A stretch of 16,182 nt of DNA from Ramlibacter tataouinensis (GTDB lineage Bacteria > Pseudomonadota > Gammaproteobacteria > Burkholderiales > Burkholderiaceae_C). Within the stretch, counting starts at the first letter, position 1, and every line of letters begins with the position of its first letter. Location: contig DIZF01000037.1 in NCBI GenBank assembly GCA_002427815.1, forward strand, positions 1-16,182, in the 5' to 3' direction. Made by a program: the position numbers and the translations under genes. Shown here piece by piece: positions 6,843 to 14,098 of this stretch. Under the pieces are notes generated by a model. That model had not been told where the DNA came from. It saw only the letters and a list, made by a program, of their open reading frames with translations, and searched no databases.

Positions 6843-8162
6843 TCAGCCGCCGAGCGAGGTCTTGAAATTGGCTTTCTTCAGCAGCGATTCATATTGCTGC
6901 GACATCAAATAGTTCTGCACCTGGGCCATGAAATCCATGGTCACCACCACGATGATCAGCAGCGAGGTGCCGCCGAAATAGAACGGAACGTTGTATTTCA
7001 GAATCAGGAACTCGGGCAGCAGGCACACGAAGGTGATGTACACCGCACCGGCCAACGTCAGCCGCACCAGGATCTTGTCGATATAGCGGGCGGTCTGCTC
7101 GCCGGGACGGATCCCGGGGATGAAGGCGCCGCTCTTTTTCAGGTTATCGGCCGTCTCACGGCTGTTGAACACCAGCGCGGTGTAGAAAAAGCAGAAGAAC
7201 ACGATCGCACTGGCGTACAGCATCACGTAGATCGGCTGGCCCGGTGTCAGCGTGCCGGCGATGTCCTTGAGCCAGCGCATGGAGTCGCCAGTGGCGAACC
7301 AGCCGACCACCGTCGCGGGCAGCAGGATGATCGACGACGCGAAGATCGGCGGAATCACGCCCGCCATGTTCAGCTTCAGCGGCAGGTGCGAAGACTGGCC
7401 GCCGTAGACCTTGTTGCCGACCTGCCGGCGCGCGTAGTTCACCAGGATCTTGCGTTGTCCACGTTCCACGAACACCACGAAATAGGTCACCAGGCCCACG
7501 ACCGCAACGACGACCAGGGCCACCAGAATGCTCATCGCGCCGGTGCGCACCAGCTCCAGCAAGCCACCGATCGCATTCGGCAGGCCCGCCGCGATCCCGG
7601 CAAAGATCAGGATGGAAATCCCGTTGCCCAGGCCGCGCTCCGTGATCTGCTCGCCGAGCCACATCAGGAACATGGTGCCGGCTGTGAGGCTGACCACCGC
7701 CGTCATGCGGAAGCCGAAGCCTGGGTTCAGCACCAGTCCGGCCGAACCTTCCAACGCCATTGCGATACCCAGGGACTGGAATATCGCCAGGCCCAGCGTG
7801 CCGTAGCGCGTGTACTGCGTGATCTTGCGGCGGCCGGATTCGCCCTCTTTCTTGAGCTGCTCGAACGTCGGCACGACGTAGGTCAGCAGCTGCATGATGA
7901 TCGAGGCCGAGATGTACGGCATGATGCCCAGCGCGAACACCGTGAAGCGCGACAGGGCACCGCCCGAGAACATGTTGAACAGGCTCAGGATGCCGCCCTG
8001 CTGGCCCTTGAACAGTTGCGCCAGCTGGTCCGGATTGATGCCGGGCACAGGTATATGCGCGCCGGTGCGATAAACCACCAGAGCGAGCAGCAAGAAGACC
8101 AGCCGGCGACGCAGGTCGCCGTACTTGCCGGTTTTCGCAATCTGGGTAGCGCTAGTTGCCAC
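6843..8162 (-). CDS. secY: Preprotein translocase subunit SecY
   Basis: Predicted 439 residues (E. coli 443), the channel-forming inner-membrane subunit of the Sec translocon. About ten hydrophobic segments are visible, beginning with RLVFLLLALVVYRTG. The plug region (FNMFSGGALSRFTVFALGIMP), the LNMAGVIPPIFASS segment and the cytoplasmic loop with EQTARYIDKILVRLT fit the family. The start is GTG at 8162, with AGGCGAG just upstream; the next in-frame methionines are too far in. It lies 25 bases after rplO and 83 bases before infA. A 511-residue antisense frame over it is a composition artefact. Confidence 0.98.
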   Translation of the reverse strand: MATSATQIAKTGKYGDLRRRLVFLLLALVVYRTGAHIPVPGINPDQLAQLFKGQQGGILSLFNMFSGGALSRFTVFALGIMPYISASIIMQLLTYVVPTFEQLKKEGESGRRKITQYTRYGTLGLAIFQSLGIAMALEGSAGLVLNPGFGFRMTAVVSLTAGTMFLMWLGEQITERGLGNGISILIFAGIAAGLPNAIGGLLELVRTGAMSILVALVVVAVVGLVTYFVVFVERGQRKILVNYARRQVGNKVYGGQSSHLPLKLNMAGVIPPIFASSIILLPATVVGWFATGDSMRWLKDIAGTLTPGQPIYVMLYASAIVFFCFFYTALVFNSRETADNLKKSGAFIPGIRPGEQTARYIDKILVRLTLAGAVYITFVCLLPEFLILKYNVPFYFGGTSLLIIVVVTMDFMAQVQNYLMSQQYESLLKKANFKTSLGG

Positions 8163-8187
8163 GCTCGCCTTTCTTCATTCCGTTGGT

Positions 8188-8619
8188 TCAGGCCACGCTG
8201 CCGCCGGCCGCTTCGATCGCGGCCTTGGCACCAGCGGTGGCGAGGATGCCGTTCAGCTTCACGGCCTTCGTCAGCTCGCCCGACTTGATGACCTTGACGT
8301 TCTTGATCAGCTCACCGACCAGGCCGGCTTGCTTGAGGCTGAGCAGATCCACATCGGTCGCGCCCAGCCGCTCCAGCGCGGCGAGCGTGATCTCGGCGTT
8401 GTACTTGGCCGACTGCGACTTGAAGCCGCGCTTGGGCAGGCGGCGCTGCAGCGGCATCTGACCGCCTTCGAAGCCCACCTTGTGATAGCCGCCGGCGCGC
8501 GATTTCTGACCCTTGTGGCCACGTCCGGCGGTCTTGCCCAGGCCCGAGCCGATGCCGCGACCGACGCGGCGCTTGTAATGCTTTGAGCCTTCTGCAGGCT
8601 TGATGTCGTTCAGTTCCAT
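8188..8619 (-). CDS. rplO: 50S ribosomal protein L15
   Basis: Predicted 143 residues (E. coli 144). The N-terminal glycine- and arginine-rich extension (RVGRGIGSGLGKTAGRGHKG) and the motif FEGGQMPLQRRLPKRGF identify L15, which threads through 23S rRNA in late assembly. The C-terminal half (ITLAALERLG, VKLNGILATAGAKAAIEAAGG) is the globular part. The ATG at 8619 has AAGGCAGATC in front. It is eight bases after rpmD and 25 before secY, the standard spc-operon order. Confidence 0.98.
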   Translation of the reverse strand: MELNDIKPAEGSKHYKRRVGRGIGSGLGKTAGRGHKGQKSRAGGYHKVGFEGGQMPLQRRLPKRGFKSQSAKYNAEITLAALERLGATDVDLLSLKQAGLVGELIKNVKVIKSGELTKAVKLNGILATAGAKAAIEAAGGSVA

Positions 8620-8627
8620 GATCTGCC

Positions 8628-8813
8628 TTAGAGAACCCGTACCAGGTAATCGATCTTGTTGATCATGCCGCGCACCGCCGGCGTGTCCTCCAGCTCGCTC
8701 ACACTGTTGAGCTTGCGCAGGCCCAGGCCGCGCACGGTGGCACGGTGGTCCGCCTTGGTTCCGATGGGGCTGCGAACCAGCTGGACCTTGACGGTTTTCT
8801 GTTGGGTTGACAT
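8628..8813 (-). CDS. rpmD: 50S ribosomal protein L30
   Basis: Predicted 61 residues (E. coli 59). KTVKVQLVRSPIGTKADHRATVRGLGL and NKIDYLVRV fit the short bacterial L30 fold. The ATG at 8813 follows GGAGTCAAGCA. It is packed tightly between rpsE (13-base gap) and rplO (8-base gap), so translation is likely coupled. Confidence 0.97.
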   Translation of the reverse strand: MSTQQKTVKVQLVRSPIGTKADHRATVRGLGLRKLNSVSELEDTPAVRGMINKIDYLVRVL

Positions 8814-8826
8814 TGCTTGACTCCGA

Positions 8827-9348
8827 TCAGGCGGTGAAGATGTCTTCGACCGACTTGCCGCGCTTGGCCGCCACTGCCGAGGGGGTCGTGGAGTTCCTCA
8901 GCGCGTCGAACGTGGCGCGAACCATGTTGTAGGGGTTGGTCGAACCGTGGCTCTTGGCCACGATATCGGTGATGCCCATGACTTCGAACACGGCGCGCAT
9001 CGGGCCGCCGGCAATGATGCCGGTACCGCGGGGCGCAGGCGACATCATCACCCGGGCCGCGCCATGCTGGCCGAACACATTGTGGTGGATCGAGCCGTTC
9101 TTGAGCGAAACCTTGGTCATGTTGCGGCGTGCTTCTTCCATCGCCTTCTGCACGGCGGCCGGCACTTCCTTGGACTTGCCTTTGCCCATGCCGACCCGGC
9201 CGTCGCCGTCGCCGACCACGGTGAGCGCGGCGAAACCGAGGATACGGCCGCCCTTCACCACCTTGGTCACGCGGTTGACCGCGATCATCTTCTCGCGCAT
9301 CCCGTCTTCGGGACCGTCACCTTGGGTTTTTGCCTGGATTCTTGCCAT
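8827..9348 (-). CDS. rpsE: 30S ribosomal protein S5
   Basis: Predicted 173 residues (E. coli 167). The N-terminal double-stranded RNA-binding domain includes NRVTKVVKGGRILGFAALTVVGDGDG. The VKGGR loop, where spectinomycin-resistance changes occur in other bacteria, is intact. The C-terminal domain carries PAPRGTGIIAGGPMRAVFE and GSTNPYNMVRATFDAL. S5 contributes to translational accuracy and the mRNA entry site. The ATG at 9348 follows GGAAACACATC. Gaps are 18 bases from rplR and 13 to rpmD. Confidence 0.98.
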   Translation of the reverse strand: MARIQAKTQGDGPEDGMREKMIAVNRVTKVVKGGRILGFAALTVVGDGDGRVGMGKGKSKEVPAAVQKAMEEARRNMTKVSLKNGSIHHNVFGQHGAARVMMSPAPRGTGIIAGGPMRAVFEVMGITDIVAKSHGSTNPYNMVRATFDALRNSTTPSAVAAKRGKSVEDIFTA

Positions 9349-9366
9349 GATGTGTTTCCGTGTCCG

Positions 9367-9732
9367 TTAGAACTGCAGGCCGGCTTCACGCGCGGCATCG
9401 GCCAGCGCCTTGACCCGGCCGTGGTACGCAAAACCGGCGCGGTCGAATGCCACCCGCTCGACACCGGCGGCCTTGGCCTTCTCGGCGATCAGCTTGCCCA
9501 CCTGCTGCGCCGCGGCGGTGTTGCCGCCCTTGCCCGAGCCGCCCAGCGACTTGCGCAGATCGGCCTGTGCCGTGGAAGCGGTGGCCAGCACCTTGGCGCC
9601 GTCGCCGGAGATCACGGTGGCGTAGATGTGCAGGTTGGTCCGGTTCACCGTGAGGCGCGCAACGCCCTGGGTGGCGATACGGATGCGGGTCTGGCGGGAA
9701 CGGCGGAGACGTTGCTCTTTTTTGGTCAGCAT
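9367..9732 (-). CDS. rplR: 50S ribosomal protein L18
   Basis: Predicted 121 residues (E. coli 117). The basic N-terminus KKEQRLRRSRQTR, the RLTVNRTNLHIYATVI strand region and the end FDRAGFAYHGRVKALADAAREAGLQF are characteristic of L18, which binds 5S rRNA together with L5. A glycine-rich stretch (LGGSGKGGNTAAA) sits in the middle. The ATG at 9732 follows AAGGGGCGCAATC. It is 11 bases after rplF. Confidence 0.98.
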   Translation of the reverse strand: MLTKKEQRLRRSRQTRIRIATQGVARLTVNRTNLHIYATVISGDGAKVLATASTAQADLRKSLGGSGKGGNTAAAQQVGKLIAEKAKAAGVERVAFDRAGFAYHGRVKALADAAREAGLQF

Positions 9733-9743
9733 GATTGCGCCCC

Positions 9744-10277
9744 TTACTTCTTCTTGGTCTCTTTGATCGTGATCTTCTCGTCCGCATAGCGGATGCCCTT
9801 GCCCTTGTAGGGCTCGGGCGGGCGAATCGCACGAATCTCGGCGGCCACCTGGCCCACGCGCTGGCGGTCGGCGCCCTTGATCACGATTTCCGTGGGCAGG
9901 GGCGTGGCGACGGTGATGCCCGCGGGCATGTCCTTGTTCACAGGATGCGAGTAGCCCACGGTCAGGTTCAGCTTGGCGCCCTGGGCCTGGGCCTTGTAGC
10001 CCACGCCGACCAGGTTCAGCTTCTTCTCGAAGCCCTTGGTCACGCCCACCACCATGTTGTTCACCAGCTGGCGCATGGTGCCGCTCATGGCATCGGCCTC
10101 GCGCGACCCGTTGGCGGGCAGGAAGCTCAGCTTGCCGCCTTCACTGGTCACTTTCACCAGGGCGTGCTGGGCCAGCGACAGTGTGCCGCCGCTGCCTTTC
10201 ACGCTGATCTGGTCGTCCTTGATCGACACGTCCACGCCTTGCGGGACGGCGACCGGCATTTTTCCGACTCGGGACAT
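9744..10277 (-). CDS. rplF: 50S ribosomal protein L6
   Basis: Predicted 177 residues, as in E. coli. It starts MSRVGKMPVAVPQGVDV and has two L6 repeats, with LVNNMVVGVTKGFEKKLNLVGVGYKAQ and the C-terminal signature RPPEPYKGKGIRYADEKI. L6 lies at the base of the L7/L12 stalk near the sarcin-ricin loop. The frame is open back to 10328, but the ATG at 10277 has GGAAGGAAAAGAAG in front and the correct family N-terminus, so the upstream 17 codons are not used. It follows rpsH by 16 bases. Confidence 0.98.
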   Translation of the reverse strand: MSRVGKMPVAVPQGVDVSIKDDQISVKGSGGTLSLAQHALVKVTSEGGKLSFLPANGSREADAMSGTMRQLVNNMVVGVTKGFEKKLNLVGVGYKAQAQGAKLNLTVGYSHPVNKDMPAGITVATPLPTEIVIKGADRQRVGQVAAEIRAIRPPEPYKGKGIRYADEKITIKETKKK

Positions 10278-10293
10278 CTTCTTTTCCTTCCCT

Positions 10294-10689
10294 TTAGGCG
10301 ACGTAGCACAGGACTTCGCCACCGACACCGGTAGCGCGCGCCTTGCGGTCGGTCATCACGCCCTGCGGCGTGGTGACGATCGCCACGCCCAGTCCGTTCT
10401 GGACCTGGGGAATGGCGTTGCGGCCCTTGTAGACGCGCAGGCCGGGACGGCTCACGCGCTCGATGCGTTCGATCACGGGCTTGCCGGCGTAATACTTCAG
10501 GGCGATCTCGAGTTCGCTCTTGCCGGCTTCGGTCTTGACCTGAAAGCCGTCGATATAACCCTCGTCCTTCAGGACCTGGGCGATGGCCACCTTCACCTTG
10601 GAAGACGGAACCGATACCGTGGGTTTGGCCACCATCTGCGCGTTGCGGATGCGGGTCAGCAGGTCGGCAATGGGATCACTCATGCTCAT
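10294..10689 (-). CDS. rpsH: 30S ribosomal protein S8
   Basis: Predicted 131 residues (E. coli 130). It begins MSMSDPIADLLTRIRNAQ and ends with the conserved TTPQGVMTDRKARATGVGGEVLCYV. S8 binds the central domain of 16S rRNA and in E. coli also represses the spc operon by binding mRNA near the start of rplE. The first ATG (10689) is chosen because AGGAG lies eight bases upstream; the second ATG six bases further in is too distant. It lies 18 bases after rpsN. Confidence 0.98.
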   Translation of the reverse strand: MSMSDPIADLLTRIRNAQMVAKPTVSVPSSKVKVAIAQVLKDEGYIDGFQVKTEAGKSELEIALKYYAGKPVIERIERVSRPGLRVYKGRNAIPQVQNGLGVAIVTTPQGVMTDRKARATGVGGEVLCYVA

Positions 10690-10707
10690 ATTGGTCTCTC
10701 CTGCCGG

Positions 10708-11013
10708 TTACCAGCTGGCCTTGATCATCCCCGGGATGTCGCCGGTGAAGGCCATCTCGCGGATCTTGGCGCGCGCCAGACCGAACTGCTTGAAGGTTCC
10801 GCGCGGCCGGCCCGTGATCGCGCAGCGGTTGCGCTGGCGGGTCGGGTTGGCGTTGCGGGGGAGCTTCTGCAGCTCCAGGCGGGCAGCTGCGCGCTCTTCG
10901 TCGCTCTTCTTGACGTCTCTGGAAGCCGCCTTCAGTTCCGCGTGCTTCTTCGCGTACTTGGCGACCAGTTTGTCTCGCTTGAGCTCGCGCTCGATCAAAG
11001 CCATTTTTGCCAC
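10708..11013 (-). CDS. rpsN: 30S ribosomal protein S14 (zinc-free form)
   Basis: Predicted 101 residues, as in E. coli. It has the long N-terminal part AKMALIERELKRDKLVAKYAKK, a middle ELKAASRD region, and the C-terminal RNRCAITGRPRGTFKQFGLARAKIREMAFTG. The single cysteine and absence of CxxC pairs identify the long, zinc-independent type. The start is GTG at 11013 with GAGG six bases upstream, giving the family length; the open frame to 11067 adds 18 unrelated residues. It sits eight bases after rplE. Confidence 0.97.
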   Translation of the reverse strand: MAKMALIERELKRDKLVAKYAKKHAELKAASRDVKKSDEERAAARLELQKLPRNANPTRQRNRCAITGRPRGTFKQFGLARAKIREMAFTGDIPGMIKASW

Positions 11014-11021
11014 TGGGAACC

Positions 11022-11561
11022 TCAGTTCTTGAACGGGAAACGGAAAGCGGCGAGCAGTGCCTTGCACTCTTCGTCCGTCTTGGCCGTGGTGGTGATGCTG
11101 ATGTTGAGACCGCGCACGGCGTCGACCTTGTCGTATTCGATCTCGGGAAAAATGATCTGCTCTTTCACGCCGACGTTGTAGTTGCCGCGGCCGTCGAACG
11201 CGCGGCCGGAAATGCCGCGGAAGTCGCGCACGCGCGGCAGGGCCACGGTGACGAAACGGTCCAGGAACTCATACATGCGCACCCCGCGCAGCGTCACCAT
11301 GGTGCCGATGGCCTGGCCTTCACGGATCTTGAAACCGGCGATCGGCTTCTTGGCCTTGGTCACCACCGGCTTCTGGCCGGCGATCTTGGTGAGGTCGGCC
11401 ACGGCGTTGTCCATGACCTTCTTGTCGGCCACGGCTTCCGAGACACCCATGTTCAGAGTGATCTTGGTGAGGCGCGGCACCTGCATCGGCGACTTGTAGC
11501 CGAACTTCTCGATCAGCTCGGGAGCGATCTTTTCACGATAGAGTTGTTGAAGACGTGCCAT
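11022..11561 (-). CDS. rplE: 50S ribosomal protein L5
   Basis: Predicted 179 residues, as in E. coli. Conserved parts are MQVPRLTKITLNMGVSEA, the KPVVTKAKKPIAGFKIREGQ stretch, RFVTVALPRVRDFRG and the C-terminal FPEIEYDKVDAVRGLNISI. L5 binds 5S rRNA and contacts P-site tRNA. Two starts are possible: an ATG at 11567 overlapping the rplX stop as ATGA, and the ATG two codons later at 11561. The second gives the family N-terminus MARLQQ and is better spaced from AAGG. Either way translation is likely coupled to rplX. In E. coli this junction is the S8 repressor target. Confidence 0.97.
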   Translation of the reverse strand: MARLQQLYREKIAPELIEKFGYKSPMQVPRLTKITLNMGVSEAVADKKVMDNAVADLTKIAGQKPVVTKAKKPIAGFKIREGQAIGTMVTLRGVRMYEFLDRFVTVALPRVRDFRGISGRAFDGRGNYNVGVKEQIIFPEIEYDKVDAVRGLNISITTTAKTDEECKALLAAFRFPFKN

Positions 11562-11563
11562 GT

Positions 11564-11881
11564 TCATGCCACCTTGATTTCGTCGCCGCTGGACTTGAAG
11601 ACGCGCACGCGGCGGTCGCCGTCGACCTTGATGCCCACGCGGTCGGCCTTGCCGGTGGCGACGTTGTAGATCGCCACGTTGGACTGGTGGATCGGCATCG
11701 ATTTCTCGACGATGCCGCCGGTCGAGCCCTTGAGCGGGTTCGGCTTGGTGTGCTTCTTCACCATGTTGATGCCTTCGACGATCACGTGGTCGTCGTCCTT
11801 GCGCAAGGTCACCTTGCCGCGCTTGCCCTTGTCACGGCCGGCCAGCACGATGATTTCGTCGCCTTTGCGAATCTTGTTCAT
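11564..11881 (-). CDS. rplX: 50S ribosomal protein L24
   Basis: Predicted 105 residues (E. coli 104). The N-terminal KOW motif is clear: KIRKGDEIIVLAGRDKGKRGKV. INMVKKHTKPNPLKGSTGGIVEKSMPIHQSNVAI follows, typical of L24, an early 23S rRNA assembly initiator. The ATG at 11881 follows GAGGACGCGTC. The frame is open further upstream, but that part overlaps rplN antisense to its codon pattern and is not L24. It is 11 bases after rplN, and its TGA lies two bases before or overlapping the start of rplE. Confidence 0.98.
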   Translation of the reverse strand: MNKIRKGDEIIVLAGRDKGKRGKVTLRKDDDHVIVEGINMVKKHTKPNPLKGSTGGIVEKSMPIHQSNVAIYNVATGKADRVGIKVDGDRRVRVFKSSGDEIKVA

Positions 11882-11892
11882 GACGCGTCCTC

Positions 11893-12261
11893 TTACAGAA
11901 CTTCGGGGGCCAGGGACACGATCTTCATGAACTTCTCGGTGCGCAGCTCGCGCGTGACCGGGCCGAAGATGCGGGTGCCGATGGGCTCCAGCTTGTTGTT
12001 GAGCAGCACGGCGGCATTGCCGTCGAACTTGACCAGTGAGCCATCGGAGCGGCGGATGCCCTTGGCGGTGCGAACCACCACGGCGCTGTAGACCTCGCCT
12101 TTTTTGACGCGGCCGCGCGGGGCGCATTCCTTGATGCTCACCTTGATGATGTCGCCTACGCTGGCGTAGCGACGCTTGGAACCGCCGAGCACCTTGATGC
12201 AAAGAACGGACTTCGCACCGGTGTTGTCGGCAACTTCGAGCCGGGATTCTGTCTGGATCAT
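11893..12261 (-). CDS. rplN: 50S ribosomal protein L14
   Basis: Predicted 122 residues (E. coli 123). It starts MIQTESRLEVADNTGAKSV and carries KVLGGSKRRYASVGDIIKVSIKECAPRGRVKKG and NNKLEPIGTRIFGPVTRELR, the classic L14 segments; L14 contacts 16S rRNA at an intersubunit bridge. The ATG at 12261 is preferred over an in-frame TTG at 12276 for family length. It is the first gene of the cluster here. A strong promoter lies about 175 bases upstream, and rpsQ, its usual upstream neighbour in an S10-spc array, is absent. Confidence 0.98.
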   Translation of the reverse strand: MIQTESRLEVADNTGAKSVLCIKVLGGSKRRYASVGDIIKVSIKECAPRGRVKKGEVYSAVVVRTAKGIRRSDGSLVKFDGNAAVLLNNKLEPIGTRIFGPVTRELRTEKFMKIVSLAPEVL

Positions 12262-12294
12262 TTCAATTATTCCCAACTTGTACCCAAAGCCTCA

Positions 12295-12368
12295 ACCGGA
12301 GTCGGCTCCGGTACGCGGCATCGGATCAGTCTTGGGCCCGTCGTCGCCGCCGTGAACCACTCACGGCG
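12295..12368 (-). promoter_or_regulatory. Structured leader of the rplN operon, two hairpins
   Basis: Between the promoter and rplN lie two perfect hairpins: an 8-bp stem (12348-12355 with 12361-12368, loop ACCAC) and a 7-bp stem (12295-12301 with 12306-12312, loop TCGG on the plus strand). Neither is followed by a T run. The second ends about 33 bases before the rplN start. A protein-binding or stability role in the 165-base leader is possible but not shown. Confidence 0.45.
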
Positions 12369-12433
12369 ATTTCGAATGGGCAAGAATGAAAGCCCTCTCG
12401 GACTTCCCCCGCACTTTTAAAGCGCAGCCTGCG

Positions 12434-12462
12434 ATTATGGCAAACCCTTGCCCGGCTGTCAA
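12434..12462 (-). promoter_or_regulatory. Strong sigma70-type promoter for the spc/alpha cluster
   Basis: On the minus strand a perfect TTGACA (12462-12457), a 17-base spacer and CATAAT (12439-12434, five of six consensus bases) with an extended TG before the -10. Transcription should start near 12427, giving a leader of about 165 bases before rplN. This is the best promoter visible in the window and fits a highly expressed ribosomal operon. It lies between the rplN start and the glpD stop. Confidence 0.85.
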
Positions 12463-12477
12463 CCGGCCCCTGCATCA

Positions 12478-14046
12478 TCAGGCGGGGAGGGTGAGATAGA
12501 GGCGCGCCAGGCGCTCGAAAGCGGCGACCTGGGGATCGACGCCCGTTTCCTGGGCCAGGATGGCGCCAACCGCACCGGCCAGGGAGCCGGCGAGCCGCGC
12601 GTCCAGGAACAGCAGGCGCCAGCGCCGCGCCAGCACGTCTTCGGCAGTCCGGGCGTACTCGCTGCGCGCGGCGAAACGGACCATGGCCTCGGTCAGGCCG
12701 GCGCCCAACTCGCGGTCCGCGCCTTCCAGGGCCAGCACCGCAGCAGCCTCGCTGCCGAAGGAATGCAGGCCCTGGGCCTCGCTCATGCGCGGCCGACCGG
12801 TCGCCGGCACGTCCCCGCCGATCAATTTCAAGTCAGCGGTCACTCCTGGACATGCCCTTTCCAGTAGCCGCTTCTCGAAGCACTTCTCCAGGACATCTTC
12901 GGCCATGGCCCGGTAGGTCGTCCACTTGCCGCCGGTCACCGTGACCAGCCCGCTGCGGCTGACCAGCACCGTATGTTCGCGACTCAGCCCCTTGGTGTCG
13001 TCGCCATCGTCGCCCTGCGGCTTGACCAGCGGCCGCAGGCCCACCCACAGGCTGCGGATGTCGGCCCGGCCTGGGGCCCGGGTCAGGTAGCGCGCCGACT
13101 CGTTCAGGATGAATTCCAGTTCTTCGCGGAACGGCCGGGGTTCGAGCGCCAAGTCGTCCCTGGGCGTATCGGTGGTTCCCAGAATGACCTTGCCGAGCCA
13201 CGGAACGCCGAACAGCACGCGCCCGTCGGCGGTCTTGGGCACCATCAGCGCGTGGTCGCCCGGCAGGAAGGCCCGGTCCACCACCAGGTGCACACCCTGG
13301 CTCGGCGCCACCATCGCCTGTACCGGGCGGCCGATCGCATCCCCGTCCTGCTGGCGGAACTCGTCCACCCACACGCCGGTGGCATTGATGACGCAGCGCG
13401 CCTTCAGGTCATGGATGTTGCCGGTTTCCTGGTCCTGGCAGCTCAAGCCCACAACCTTGCCGTCTTCATGGCGCAAGGCGGTGGCGGCGCAGTAGTTGAC
13501 CACCAGAGCCCCGCGGGAAGCGGCCGTGCGGGCCAGCGCCAGCGCCAGCCGGGCATCGTCGAACTGGCCGTCCCAGTACTTGATCCCGCCCTTCAGGCCA
13601 TCCGTGCGAACGGTGGGCAGGCAGGCCAGCGTTTCCTCACTGTTCAGGAATTCGGTGGCCCCCAGCCCAGCCTTGCCGGCCAGGGCGTCGTAAATCTTCA
13701 GGCCGGCGCCGTAAAAGGGCATTTCCCAGTAGCGGTAGGACGGCAGGACGAACGGCAGCGGCTGGGCCAGATGCGGCGCGTTATGCAAGAGGGTGGTGCG
13801 CTCGTGCAAGGCCTCCCGGACCAGCGCGATGTTGCCTTGCGCCAGGTAGCGCACGCCGCCATGCACCAGCTTGGTGGCGCGCGACGACGTGCCCTTGGCG
13901 AAGTCATGCGCCTCCACCAGCACCACCGAAAACCCGCGCGCCGCCGCATCCAGCGCCACGCCCAGGCCGGTGGCGCCACCGCCGATGACGGCCACGTCGT
14001 AGGTCATGGGCCGGGCGAGCTGCGCGACCAGGTGCTGTCGGTTCAT
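12478..14046 (-). CDS. glpD: FAD-dependent glycerol-3-phosphate dehydrogenase
   Basis: Predicted 522 residues (E. coli GlpD 501). It oxidises sn-glycerol 3-phosphate to dihydroxyacetone phosphate and passes electrons to quinones at the inner membrane. The FAD-binding motif GGGATGLG is at residues 22-29, followed by VVLVEAHDFAKGTSSRATKLVHGGVRYL, typical of this family. VLFGVPWLGKVILGTTDTP and SGLVTVTGGKWTTYR fit the catalytic domain, and the last 120 residues fit the C-terminal helical domain. The ATG at 14046 is used, but GGAGGT lies 17 bases upstream, too far for a good ribosome site; Met14 (MTYDVAVIGGG) is an alternative. It diverges from proC with 52 bases between. No other glp gene is in view, so regulation is unknown. 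Confidence 0.93.
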   Translation of the reverse strand: MNRQHLVAQLARPMTYDVAVIGGGATGLGVALDAAARGFSVVLVEAHDFAKGTSSRATKLVHGGVRYLAQGNIALVREALHERTTLLHNAPHLAQPLPFVLPSYRYWEMPFYGAGLKIYDALAGKAGLGATEFLNSEETLACLPTVRTDGLKGGIKYWDGQFDDARLALALARTAASRGALVVNYCAATALRHEDGKVVGLSCQDQETGNIHDLKARCVINATGVWVDEFRQQDGDAIGRPVQAMVAPSQGVHLVVDRAFLPGDHALMVPKTADGRVLFGVPWLGKVILGTTDTPRDDLALEPRPFREELEFILNESARYLTRAPGRADIRSLWVGLRPLVKPQGDDGDDTKGLSREHTVLVSRSGLVTVTGGKWTTYRAMAEDVLEKCFEKRLLERACPGVTADLKLIGGDVPATGRPRMSEAQGLHSFGSEAAAVLALEGADRELGAGLTEAMVRFAARSEYARTAEDVLARRWRLLFLDARLAGSLAGAVGAILAQETGVDPQVAAFERLARLYLTLPA

Positions 14047-14086
14047 CCGGGGGATTTTCGCCGACCTCCAGCGTGCAGCCCCGCGC

Positions 14087-14092
14087 TAGACT
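14087..14092 (+). promoter_or_regulatory. Possible -10 box for proC (TAGACT)
   Basis: TAGACT lies seven bases before the proC ATG and would place the transcription start at or next to the start codon. No purine-rich ribosome site precedes the ATG. The hexamer 17 bases upstream does not resemble TTGACA, so this is a weak call. Confidence 0.25.
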
Positions 14093-14098
14093 GCGTAC

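Noticed and set aside
6753..8288. 511-codon plus-strand open frame over secY
   Set aside because: It is antisense to secY, with extreme His, Gln and Arg content and no recognisable domain; it arises from codon bias.
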